Position numbers and translations under genes: made by a program | Part shown: in pieces, positions 18,491 to 26,504 of the stretch | Numbering within the stretch: position 1 is the stretch's first letter | How the letters are laid out: each line of letters begins with the position of its first letter | Source of the DNA: Nonlabens antarcticus | Lineage (GTDB): Bacteria > Bacteroidota > Bacteroidia > Flavobacteriales > Flavobacteriaceae | Reading direction: 5' to 3' | DNA length: 64,000 bases | NCBI RefSeq assembly: GCF_015356755.1 | Contig: NZ_JADFCO010000065.1 | Coordinates: 124,001 to 188,000 of the forward strand | Notes under the pieces: generated by a model | Database searches by the model: none | Told to the model about the DNA's origin: nothing | What the model saw: only the letters and a program-made list of their open reading frames with translations

Positions 18491-18781
18491 ATGACTAAAG
18501 CAGATATCGTATCGAAAATTTCAGATAAACTGGGAATGGAGAAGACTGAGGTGCAAGCGGCAGTTGAATCTTTTATGGATGAAGTAAAAGGATCTCTAGA
18601 AACTGGAGAGAATGTTTACCTACGCGGTTTTGGTAGCTTTATTGTAAAGACAAGAGCTGAAAAAACTGGACGTAACATTTCCAAGAATACTACCATAAAA
18701 ATTCCTGCTCACAATATCCCAGCCTTTAAACCGGCCAAAGTATTTGTAGAAGGAGTGAAAACAAACGTTAAAGTAAAGTAA
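18491..18781 (+). CDS. HU family DNA-binding protein
   Basis: A 96-residue HU/IHF-type protein: MTKADIVSKISDKLGMEKTEV dimer helices, the LRGFGSFIVKTRAEKTGRN saddle, and the arm ending IPAHNIPAFKPAKVF (proline intercalation). It bends and compacts DNA. A TATCTTTG -7 box lies at 18439-18446 without a correctly spaced TTG. The 30-residue basic gene follows by 12 nt. Confidence 0.95.
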   Translation: MTKADIVSKISDKLGMEKTEVQAAVESFMDEVKGSLETGENVYLRGFGSFIVKTRAEKTGRNISKNTTIKIPAHNIPAFKPAKVFVEGVKTNVKVK

Positions 18782-18793
18782 AATATAAGAGAT

Positions 18794-18886
18794 ATGCCAA
18801 GCGGTAAAAAAAGAAAAAGACATAAGGTAGCGACCCACAAACGTAAAAAGCGTCGTCGCGCAAACCGTCACAAGAAGAAAAAGTAG
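18794..18886 (+). CDS. 30-residue extremely basic protein, probably ribosomal
   Basis: ATG 18794 to TAG 18886 encodes MPSGKKRKRHKVATHKRKKR followed by ten more mostly Arg/Lys residues: about two thirds of the protein is Lys, Arg or His. The composition is that of a small rRNA-binding protein. It does not match the usual bTHX sequence. A novel ribosomal protein, bL38, was described from the Flavobacterium johnsoniae ribosome; whether this is that protein cannot be settled here. It lies 12 nt after HU and before rng, and its stop codon sits within a terminator stem. Confidence 0.75.
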   Translation: MPSGKKRKRHKVATHKRKKRRRANRHKKKK

Positions 18887-18910
18887 TCTCGTACTACTTT
18901 TTCTTTTTAT
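18875..18910 (+). terminator. Terminator after HU / basic protein
   Basis: Stem of 12 or so bp (AAAAAGTAGT with ACTACTTTTT, extended by flanking pairs), 5-nt loop CTCGT, T-rich tail. The stop codon of the 30-residue gene is in the left arm. Confidence 0.85.
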
Positions 18911-18925
18911 ACGTTCTTTGACATA

Positions 18926-18976
18926 GGGTTGCAATGTTCAACCCGCACGGAAGGTGAGTTTCATAGAAAACTCACC
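18926..18976 (+). promoter_or_regulatory. Two hairpins in the rng leader
   Basis: A 6-bp stem GGGTTG/CAACCC (18926-18944) is followed by a 9-bp stem GGTGAGTTT/AAACTCACC (18953-18976). Both lie between the HU-operon terminator and rng. RNase E/G leaders are autoregulated in some bacteria; this role here is inference. Confidence 0.4.
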
Positions 18977-19037
18977 CTATATTATGTATAATATATTCAA
19001 CCTATATATCCATAGGCTGGATTAAATAATTGGAATC

Positions 19038-20582
19038 ATGGATAAAGAAATTATTATCCGTTCCGGTGCTACGAAAATCGATTATGCACTTACCAAAAAT
19101 GGTAGACTGATCGAATTACATAAAGATGAGGAAGAAAATAAGTTTGCAGTAAGCGATATTTTTATTGCCAAAACTCGCAAGGTTCTGTCCGGTCTCAACG
19201 CATCATTTGTTGATGTAGGATATGAAAAAGATGGTTTTTTACACTATCATGATCTAGGACCGCAGTACCTCACACAACTTAAATTCACCAAACAAGTCTT
19301 GAGCGGTAGACTCAAGAACTACGCTCTTAAAGACATAAAAGTCGAGAAAGAACTCGAGAAAAGCGGCTCAATATCTGACGTCGTTGATCCTAACCAGCCT
19401 GTACTTGTACAGGTAGTAAAAGAACCCATATCCACAAAAGGACCTCGCTTAAGTGCAGAGTTATCCATTCCTGGACGTTATGTGGTTCTTGTGCCATTCT
19501 CAGACCGTATCTCTATCTCTCAGAAAATTGAGGATAAAGAAGAAAAGAGCAGACTTAAAAGACTTGTCAAAAGCATTAAACCTGACGGTTTCGGTGTCAT
19601 TGTGCGCACCGTTGCAAAAGGTAAATTAGTAGCAGAACTGGATCAGGATCTAACTAATCTTATGACTCGCTGGGAAAACATGTGCAGTAAATTAAACCGC
19701 GCCAGTTATCCCACAAAAGTGATGTCAGAAGTAAGCCGTACCAATTCCCTCATGCGTGATGTCTTTAATGACAGCTACACATCCATAGTTGTGGATGATG
19801 AGGAAGTATGCAATGAAATCAAGGATTACCTAAAGACCATTGCCCCACACAAAGAAAATATCGTAAAATATAACAATCCCAAAGTTCCCATTTTTGAAAA
19901 GCATGGGATCGAACGTCAGATCAAAACATCATTTGGCCGTACCGTATCAATGAGTAAAGGTGCATACCTTATCATAGAACATACAGAAGCCATGCATGTG
20001 ATAGACGTTAACTCTGGTAACAGGTCCAACAAGGCAGACAGCCAGGAGGAAACCGCACTAGAGACAAACATGATTGCGGCGACAGAGATCGCCCGTCAGT
20101 TAAGATTGCGCGATATGGGTGGAATTATCGTGGTCGATTTTATCGATATGCGTAAAGTCGAAAATCGCAAAAAGCTCTATGAGCACATACGTGATGAAAT
20201 GGCTGATGAACGCGCCAAACACAAGATACTTCCCGTTTCAAAATTTGGCTTGATACAAATCACGCGCCAGCGTGTGCGTCAGGAAGTTAACATCAAGACC
20301 CGCGAGGAAAATCCTGATGGCGATGGAACTGGCGAGATACAAGCTCCTATTCTGGTGATTCAAGAAATTACCGAAGCTCTGGAACGTCACTTGAAATCAG
20401 GACTCAAAAAGGTAACGCTACATGCACACCCTTTTGTGGCCGCATTTATAACTAAAGGATATCCATCCGTTAGGTCTAAGTGGTTTGTAAAACACAAAAA
20501 ATGGATCAAGGTCATGCCTAGAGATGCCTACACCTTTCTGGAATTTCATTTCACAGATAAGGACGGCAAGGAATTATCCTAA
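19038..20582 (+). CDS. rng: Ribonuclease E/G family endoribonuclease
   Basis: A 514-residue RNase G-size enzyme without the long C-terminal scaffold of E. coli RNase E. It has the N-terminal start MDKEIIIRSGATKIDYAL, an inserted S1 domain (about residues 35-130), a 5'-sensor region, and the catalytic GGIIVVDFIDM with its metal-binding aspartate near residue 365. It processes rRNA and turns over mRNA. HU and the basic protein lie upstream; a strong terminator follows. Confidence 0.95.
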   Translation: MDKEIIIRSGATKIDYALTKNGRLIELHKDEEENKFAVSDIFIAKTRKVLSGLNASFVDVGYEKDGFLHYHDLGPQYLTQLKFTKQVLSGRLKNYALKDIKVEKELEKSGSISDVVDPNQPVLVQVVKEPISTKGPRLSAELSIPGRYVVLVPFSDRISISQKIEDKEEKSRLKRLVKSIKPDGFGVIVRTVAKGKLVAELDQDLTNLMTRWENMCSKLNRASYPTKVMSEVSRTNSLMRDVFNDSYTSIVVDDEEVCNEIKDYLKTIAPHKENIVKYNNPKVPIFEKHGIERQIKTSFGRTVSMSKGAYLIIEHTEAMHVIDVNSGNRSNKADSQEETALETNMIAATEIARQLRLRDMGGIIVVDFIDMRKVENRKKLYEHIRDEMADERAKHKILPVSKFGLIQITRQRVRQEVNIKTREENPDGDGTGEIQAPILVIQEITEALERHLKSGLKKVTLHAHPFVAAFITKGYPSVRSKWFVKHKKWIKVMPRDAYTFLEFHFTDKDGKELS

Positions 20583-20589
20583 AATTATC

Positions 20590-20624
20590 AAACGCCTACA
20601 GGCTCGACTTGTAGGCGTTTTTTT
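20590..20624 (+). terminator. rng terminator
   Basis: Perfect 11-bp stem AAACGCCTACA/TGTAGGCGTTT, 9-nt loop and a T-run, 8 nt after the stop codon. Confidence 0.93.
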
Positions 20625-20639
20625 GTTATCTTTTTTTTT

Positions 20640-20653
20640 GCTTTCGCGGAAGT
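20640..20653. repeat. Palindrome copy 6 (intergenic variant)
   Basis: GCTTTCGCGGAAGT, two mismatches to the core, between rng and recX. The 260-nt region around it also holds a direct repeat GGCTCCGCTA (20754-20763 and 20827-20836). Confidence 0.7.
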
Positions 20654-20885
20654 TTAATAATTTCAGAATTCTGTTTTCAAATAGATACAAATTAACAATC
20701 TCATTAGGAATAATGATCTTGACAAACAACTGGCTTGTTTATCGCCATGCTTAGGCTCCGCTAGTCAACTAGGCCTAAACTCACTGACAAATTATTTTTG
20801 ATTCTAAAGTCAATCCATTGAAGAATGGCTCCGCTAAGTCATTTATTGTAATGACGATTGAAGGATAAATCCCTAATTTCACGCC

Positions 20886-21368
20886 ATGAACCAACCACAA
20901 AAATCTTATTCCGTTGAAGAAGCTACTCGCGCGGCAGAACATTTTTGTGCCTATCAGGAGCGTTGCCATCAAGATGTGGAACGCAAACTTAAAAAAATAG
21001 GAATGATCGATGATGCCATTGATCAGATCATACCGCACCTACTACAGCATAACTTCCTGAATGAAACCCGATTTGCTAAGGCTTTTGCGGGTGGAAAATT
21101 CCGCATAAAGAAATGGGGAAGAGTGAGGATCGTGCGCGAACTAAAGATGCGCGGTCTTAATAAACGTACCATCGATATAGGTCTGGCAGAGATTTCCGAT
21201 AGTGATTACTATGAGACTTTAGAAACGCTTTCGCGAAAGCGAAACAACCAACTTACCAGTGAAACTAACAAATACAAGCGTCGCAAAAAGCTTGCGGATT
21301 ATTTATTATATCGTGGGTGGGAGTCGCATTTAGTTTATGCTAAAGCAGTGGAGTTAGTTCCAGATTAA
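20886..21368 (+). CDS. recX: RecX family regulatory protein
   Basis: A 160-residue RecX: three repeated three-helix units, with the typical CAYQERCHQDVERKLKKIG start, FLNETRFAKAFAGGKFRIKKWG middle and YLLYRGWESHLV end. RecX limits RecA filaments. Palindrome copy 7 encodes LSRKR between repeats 2 and 3 without obviously changing the helix length. recA is not in the window. The gene is convergent with the JmjC-like gene, 13 nt apart. Confidence 0.92.
   Translation: MNQPQKSYSVEEATRAAEHFCAYQERCHQDVERKLKKIGMIDDAIDQIIPHLLQHNFLNETRFAKAFAGGKFRIKKWGRVRIVRELKMRGLNKRTIDIGLAEISDSDYYETLETLSRKRNNQLTSETNKYKRRKKLADYLLYRGWESHLVYAKAVELVPD
21226..21241. repeat. Palindrome copy 7 (perfect 16-mer)
   Basis: CGCTTTCGCGAAAGCG within recX, read as LSRKR. 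Confidence 0.97.
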
Positions 21369-21381
21369 TTTCTAAAAGGCG

Positions 21382-22260
21382 TCAATCCTGATTGATATTC
21401 AAGCGTTTGTGAGTGCGAGTAATCGCCTGCTCGTTCTTGTAATCGATCCAGTCCTGCCCTTTCCAGCGGCGCATCAAATTGTCGTAATGGCGCATGATTC
21501 CTATATTATATAACGCCTTACCTAAGTTTTTGATCTTTCTAGGGTAAGATCGCAAACTGATGGAGAATCCTGGATTCAAATAATGCATAAAATGCCAATA
21601 GCCTTCTGGCATGTACAACATCTCTCCATGATTGAGTTCACAAACATGACCTTGCGCTTCTTTCAAAGCCGGCCATTTCGCAAGATCTGGATTGCTAAAA
21701 TCAATATCCTCGCGGGTGATTAACGCGTTAGGGATTTTATACATGTATTTAGATTGCGATGGATCCATAATGATGCAACGCTTTTTACCGTGAAAATGAA
21801 AGTGTAGAATATTAGTGAAATCAATGTCGTAATGCATGAACACTTTTGAGTCTGTCCCACCAAAAAACATCATAGGCAATCCCTTAATCAACTTCATACC
21901 CAGGTCTGGATATTTGAAGTCGGTTTGCAACTGCGGGACTTCCTTCATGATATTGTAGAGGAAGATTCTAAAATTTGTAGGGCCTTTTTTAAGAAGATCA
22001 ATATATTCTGACATCTTCATAGTGGCATGCGCCTGGTTGAAACCCTCATCGTGTTTAACGGGACGATCATCATACAGCGGCACCGTTTTATCGCCAGCAA
22101 TATTGTTGATGTATTTCAGATTCCACTTTTCATAAGCGGGCCAGTCCTGAGTCAATTGCTCGATCACAACCGGTTTTTGAGGTTTTAGATAGTTCTTTAT
22201 AAACTCTTCTCTGGAAAGGGTTTTAAATCTGGGTATTTCTGTAAGATTCAACTGACTCAT
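21382..22260 (-). CDS. Cupin-like / JmjC-domain protein
   Basis: A 292-residue protein of the cupin_8 (JmjC-like) family. The double-stranded beta-helix shows a probable iron triad: MHYDID (His and Asp near residue 142) and YMPEGYWHFMHY (His near 224). It resembles 2-oxoglutarate/Fe(II) hydroxylases acting on proteins or tRNA; substrate unknown. A TACATTTG box on the minus strand (22272-22265) ends 4 nt before ATG, so the mRNA may be leaderless. Confidence 0.85.
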   Translation of the reverse strand: MSQLNLTEIPRFKTLSREEFIKNYLKPQKPVVIEQLTQDWPAYEKWNLKYINNIAGDKTVPLYDDRPVKHDEGFNQAHATMKMSEYIDLLKKGPTNFRIFLYNIMKEVPQLQTDFKYPDLGMKLIKGLPMMFFGGTDSKVFMHYDIDFTNILHFHFHGKKRCIIMDPSQSKYMYKIPNALITREDIDFSNPDLAKWPALKEAQGHVCELNHGEMLYMPEGYWHFMHYLNPGFSISLRSYPRKIKNLGKALYNIGIMRHYDNLMRRWKGQDWIDYKNEQAITRTHKRLNINQD

Positions 22261-22264
22261 AATG

Positions 22265-22272
22265 CAAATGTA
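22265..22272 (-). promoter_or_regulatory. -7 box of the JmjC-like gene, possible leaderless start
   Basis: TACATTTG (minus strand) fits TAnnTTTG and ends 4 nt before ATG 22260. No TTG at the -33 position. Confidence 0.5.
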
Positions 22273-22447
22273 AAAAGTTGCCTTGAATTATCTTAAGGAC
22301 TTACATACTATTATATATGGGAGTTACCTACAAATTGATGAAAGAGAATAAACATAAATCAATCTGCAACATTGCCGAATTATTTTTAGTTAATCCTACA
22401 GTTTTTGAGATTCCGATTTGGGATTTTAATTACGAACAAAAACGATA

Positions 22448-23095
22448 TTATGTCACTGCAATCAATTCATAATTGTGAATACCTTCTTGTAAGGCATTTT
22501 TACTGATTAAAGGAAAATGCTCCATGTGATTAAAACCAAACGAATTTCCATTCATAAAAAGTGGTGCAAATTGCCCCTGAATTTGAAATAAGATTCCGAC
22601 ATCTACTAAATTAACGTCCTCACAATCTAATTCATTAGCTTCTTCAGACAGTGGATGGCAAACGATATACTCGTAAAAAACACTATCCATACCTTCAAAC
22701 ATTTTTTCGATTCTACTTTTACCCAGACCGCTTATTTTGCCTACCATTCTGTCCCATCGGGACTTTTCTTTTTTAATTTCTGTTGGATTGCTAATTGGTT
22801 CTTTAAAATAAATTAATGTTCGGACGATTTTGAGATTAGTTATAAGTCCTCTCCTGATCAACAATTTTGCATTTTTTGATGTAGTGTATATCTCATTAAT
22901 TTTCTTTATTTCCATTGTCATCACTTCATCACAACTGTTGGGAGATGCAGCGATTTCCGGAATACACTCTAAAGAGATATAATAGTCATCGAATTCAATG
23001 ATGATTTTTATGAATTCTAACCAAATTCGTCGTGGCTTTGAATTGGCTAATTCTGTAATAATGTTTTTTTCCTCTTCATTAAATAAGTATTGCAT
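22448..23095 (-). CDS. Orphan protein of unknown function
   Basis: A 215-residue soluble protein starting at ATG 23095 (MQYLFNEEEKNIITELANSK). It is acidic, with no signal peptide, membrane segment or recognised motif. Base composition is more AT-rich than the flanking biotin genes, suggesting later acquisition. It lies alone between the JmjC-like gene and bioB, which it follows in direction by about 48 nt. Possibly an immunity-type or conserved hypothetical protein; this cannot be decided from sequence. Confidence 0.6.
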   Translation of the reverse strand: MQYLFNEEEKNIITELANSKPRRIWLEFIKIIIEFDDYYISLECIPEIAASPNSCDEVMTMEIKKINEIYTTSKNAKLLIRRGLITNLKIVRTLIYFKEPISNPTEIKKEKSRWDRMVGKISGLGKSRIEKMFEGMDSVFYEYIVCHPLSEEANELDCEDVNLVDVGILFQIQGQFAPLFMNGNSFGFNHMEHFPLISKNALQEGIHNYELIAVT

Positions 23096-23143
23096 TCTTT
23101 AAAATTCAAATTAATTAAGACAGAAGAAAACTTTAAACTATCC

Positions 23144-24250
23144 CTAAACCCCAGCCTTTAAGCTCTTCCCAGCTTCCTTAGCAACTTCATTACGTTCAAT
23201 CTTATGCTCTGGACGTGTCCATCGTGGCTTTTCTCCTTGATCCTGATATGCAGAATATTGCGCCTCAACCGATGCCGGCTGCGCTTTCTTCACAAATGGT
23301 TTCATAGGTTCTAAGCCCAGCAGCTTAAACATTTCCATATCCTGGTTCACATCTGGATTAGGTGTGGTCAATAGCTTATCTCCTGCAAAAATCGAGTTGG
23401 CTCCCGCAAAGAAACACATTGCCTGTCCTTCTCTGGACATATCTGTTCTACCCGCACTTAAACGCACTTGCGTTTGTGGCATTACAATTCTCGTTGTCGC
23501 CACCATGCGAATCATTTCCCAAATGGAAATAGGCTGCTGCTCTTCTAGAGGTGTTCCTTCTACCGCAACCAATGCGTTTATAGGAGTACTCTCTGGTTGT
23601 GGGCTCAAACTAGCGAGCGCCATAAGCATACCTGCACGATCCTCTACGTTTTCTCCCATTCCTATAATCCCGCCGCTGCAAACTGTGACGTTTGTCTTAC
23701 GCACGTTTCCTATGGTGTCTAATCTATCCTGATATCCTCTGGTAGAAATTACTTCCTTATAATATTCCTCACTACTGTCTAGGTTGTGATTATAGGCGTA
23801 TAGACCGGCCTCAGCTAATCTGTGTGCTTGGTTTTCTGTAATCATTCCTAACGTACAGCACACTTCCATGTCCAGCTTGTTAATCGTGCGAACCATCTCT
23901 AGAACTTGGTCAAATTCTGGTCCATCCTTTACGTTTCTCCAGGCAGCTCCCATGCAAACTCTGGAACTACCACTGGATTTAGCGCGTAACGCTTGTGCTT
24001 TTACCTGCTGTACAGACATCAAATCATTTCCCTTGATATCGGTGTGGTAGCGAGCCGCCTGGGGGCAATAACCGCAATCCTCTGGACAACCACCGGTTTT
24101 AATAGACAGTAAAGTAGAAACCTGCACCTGGTTAGGGTTGTGAAATTCTCTGTGGACTGTAGCCGCATCGTACAACAATTCCATAATGGGTTTGTTGTAT
24201 ATAGCAAGTACTTCTTCTTTAGTCCAGTCGTGTTTTGTATTGGTCAACAT
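23144..24250 (-). CDS. bioB: Biotin synthase
   Basis: A 368-residue radical SAM enzyme. The cluster motif CPEDCGYC is near residue 54, followed by YHTDIKG and the 2Fe-2S ligands further on (VCMGAAWR, CCTLGM), and RLSAGR. It inserts sulfur into dethiobiotin, the last step of biotin synthesis. The C-terminus is about 30 residues longer than E. coli BioB and lysine-rich. It is the last gene of the biotin cluster, 6 nt after the hydrolase gene. Confidence 0.97.
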   Translation of the reverse strand: MLTNTKHDWTKEEVLAIYNKPIMELLYDAATVHREFHNPNQVQVSTLLSIKTGGCPEDCGYCPQAARYHTDIKGNDLMSVQQVKAQALRAKSSGSSRVCMGAAWRNVKDGPEFDQVLEMVRTINKLDMEVCCTLGMITENQAHRLAEAGLYAYNHNLDSSEEYYKEVISTRGYQDRLDTIGNVRKTNVTVCSGGIIGMGENVEDRAGMLMALASLSPQPESTPINALVAVEGTPLEEQQPISIWEMIRMVATTRIVMPQTQVRLSAGRTDMSREGQAMCFFAGANSIFAGDKLLTTPNPDVNQDMEMFKLLGLEPMKPFVKKAQPASVEAQYSAYQDQGEKPRWTRPEHKIERNEVAKEAGKSLKAGV

Positions 24251-24256
24251 AGTTTT

Positions 24257-25222
24257 TTATTTCTTTATCCCGAAAAATTCTTCAAACAGCTGATAGAATT
24301 TTTCAGGTTCTTCCAGATACGGATTATGCCCGCTATTCTCGAACATTTCAAATTGTGCCTGTGGCATGAATGTTTTGTATTGTACTGCAAATTCTGGCGT
24401 AGAAACGCCATCGTATCGTCCCGCAACAATTAATGTTTTTGCGGTCACATCTTTCAGTGCTCTGCGATAATCCTGGTTAATCATACTACCACTCACTACA
24501 AAATCACCATCTCGTCCTATAATCTCTTCATAAACATCATTGCTCCAGCCTCTAAAAGAGGTCTTAGGAACATTTGACTGAACGGAAGTGTCATGGTAAT
24601 AAATATATTTAGTGGGAAAAGTCGCATACAGATCCTGCAACGGTTTGTCGGTAGAAACATAGCCTAAAGCTCTGAGTGAATCGACTTTTTGCCATTTTTC
24701 AGGAAAGTGCGTTTTTGAATAGTGGTTATAGCTGTCACAGTTGGCCTGCCACATCGCACCGCTATGAAAACCGTTGATCAACACCATTTTATCAACCCGG
24801 TTTTTATATTTAATCGCATAAGCCTGAGCAGGAACGGTCCCATAGGAATGACCCACGAGGGCTATTTTGTCCAATTTCAAATGTTTGCGGATTTTCTCGA
24901 TCATTTCTACATCTGCCTCGACGGAGTATTCTTCCTTATCTTTTGCATCGTTCGACTTTCCCCTGCCCAACCAATCAAAAAATACAAGTTTGTGGGATTT
25001 GTAATACTGGCCAAAACTGCCCTGCATATAATCGTGAGAGTTCCCAGGGCCACCAGGAAGAAAGAATATCGCACCGCCTTCCCCTTTGACCTCAAGATAG
25101 ATTTTGTAACCATCTATATTGATGTAGTTCCCTTCGTATTGGTCATAGATAGTGGGGTCTACTTGCGCTTTCGCGAAAGCGGAACACGTCAACACCACTA
25201 ATAAAATGAAATAATTTTTCAT
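24257..25222 (-). CDS. Secreted alpha/beta hydrolase in the biotin cluster
   Basis: A 321-residue alpha/beta hydrolase with nucleophile elbow GHSYGT, oxyanion region FLPGGPGNSHDY and catalytic-base regions VAGRYDG and NSGHNPYLEEP. It resembles proline iminopeptidases. It begins with a signal peptide (MKNYFILLVVLTCSAFAKAQ), so it is probably periplasmic, which argues against a direct BioH-like role on pimeloyl-ACP ester. Palindrome copy 8 encodes the AFAKA that forms the signal-peptidase site. It sits tightly before bioB. Confidence 0.87.
   Translation of the reverse strand: MKNYFILLVVLTCSAFAKAQVDPTIYDQYEGNYINIDGYKIYLEVKGEGGAIFFLPGGPGNSHDYMQGSFGQYYKSHKLVFFDWLGRGKSNDAKDKEEYSVEADVEMIEKIRKHLKLDKIALVGHSYGTVPAQAYAIKYKNRVDKMVLINGFHSGAMWQANCDSYNHYSKTHFPEKWQKVDSLRALGYVSTDKPLQDLYATFPTKYIYYHDTSVQSNVPKTSFRGWSNDVYEEIIGRDGDFVVSGSMINQDYRRALKDVTAKTLIVAGRYDGVSTPEFAVQYKTFMPQAQFEMFENSGHNPYLEEPEKFYQLFEEFFGIKK
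25166..25181. repeat. Palindrome copy 8 (perfect 16-mer)
   Basis: CGCTTTCGCGAAAGCG in the hydrolase signal peptide, read as AFAKA. Confidence 0.97.
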
Positions 25223-25320
25223 GAAGTTTCTAGAGAAGTGATTATCGTTGCCTGAAAACTGTCAGATAGCCGCATCAGTTCCAAAAGTAAAACAAAAACT
25301 TTCTAATCGTATAAGAGTGG

Positions 25321-26445
25321 TTATTCCTTTTCTACAAGAATACTCACACAGTTGCCGCCAAAACCGCTGGCGTTGATCAAAATCCTATTTGCCTGCCTCT
25401 CGTCTCCACGCGGGTTCACAAAGGAATCGTCTAAATAAGGAATGCTGTGGAATTTACCATATTTCAATAAGTCGATAGCCATGTATAAATTGACCGCAGC
25501 ACTTGCACCCAGCGAATGGCCTATCTGCCATTTATTATTGCACAACCGCGGGTACGCATTCCCAAAATATTCCTTGATAGCACTGACCTCAGAACTATCA
25601 CCCTGAATAGTTCCTGGAGCATGGGTAATTATCGCATCTATCGAGTCAGCCGAATTATTTCCCATCGCATCGTGCATAGATTTCTGAAACCCAAGTCCAT
25701 CAGAACTCACAGATGTTGCCGATTTCAAACTTTCCATTGCCGTTCCATAACCAGAGATTTTAATTCCGCTCTTGGAAGATTCCTTTGAAAGTACAAATGC
25801 AGCTGCTGCTTCTCCTAAAATCATGGTATTGCGGGTCTTTTCTAGATCTAGCGCACGACATTGATAACCTTCTTTCTCTTGCGAATAAATACGCAACGCC
25901 TTCATTTGTGCAATGGTAAAATCGGTTAGCGGCGCTTCAGTACCTCCAGCGATGAAGGTTGTTGCCATCCCGCTTTCCAGCCACGCTATCGCATTTAAAA
26001 CCGAATGGGCCGCTGTGGCACAGGTAATGGAATGAGAAAATGCGGTAGATTCTGTCCCTAGATCCTGAGCGACCCAACTGCTCACGTTTCCTAGCGTCGT
26101 TAAAGGTGAGGTCTGAACTGGAACCGTCCCAGTTTTTAAAAATTCTTCATGAAAGTCTTCCCATATTCCAGTTGCCCCACGGCTCGAACCTATGTTGATC
26201 GCAACATCCTTAGTATCCAGTTTCAACCGTCGCGCTACCAGAATTGCGAGCAAGGTAGATCGATCCAGTTTATGATATTGTGAGTTCTCTTCCTTCAACA
26301 ATTGGAGTTGCTTTTCAGAGGAATCATCAATTTTTCCTACAAGTGTTCCGTTTTGAGTGCAGAAATAGGATTTTGAACTTTTAAAACCGCTTGCACCCAG
26401 TGGGGAAATTAGTGCGGCGTCGTGTATGTAAATAGGGTTTTTCAA
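25321..26445 (-). CDS. Beta-ketoacyl synthase in the biotin cluster
   Basis: A 374-residue thiolase-fold condensing enzyme, shorter than FabF (~410). The triad is intact: Cys in HSITCATAAHS, His in THAPGTIQGD and His in QIGHSLGAS. It condenses an acyl chain with malonyl-ACP. Its place between bioA and the hydrolase suggests making or elongating the pimeloyl precursor, but this is inference. The only in-frame start is TTG at 26445. It follows bioA by 59 nt. Confidence 0.9.
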   Translation of the reverse strand: MKNPIYIHDAALISPLGASGFKSSKSYFCTQNGTLVGKIDDSSEKQLQLLKEENSQYHKLDRSTLLAILVARRLKLDTKDVAINIGSSRGATGIWEDFHEEFLKTGTVPVQTSPLTTLGNVSSWVAQDLGTESTAFSHSITCATAAHSVLNAIAWLESGMATTFIAGGTEAPLTDFTIAQMKALRIYSQEKEGYQCRALDLEKTRNTMILGEAAAAFVLSKESSKSGIKISGYGTAMESLKSATSVSSDGLGFQKSMHDAMGNNSADSIDAIITHAPGTIQGDSSEVSAIKEYFGNAYPRLCNNKWQIGHSLGASAAVNLYMAIDLLKYGKFHSIPYLDDSFVNPRGDERQANRILINASGFGGNCVSILVEKE

Positions 26446-26504
26446 ACGTAGTTTTCAGTTTGCAAAAATGGGGAAAAGCAGCTAAAAACAAGGGGTTATT
26501 CAGA

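Noticed and set aside
20524-20754. 76-residue frame crossing the rng terminator
   Set aside because: It starts in rng in another frame and passes through a strong terminator.
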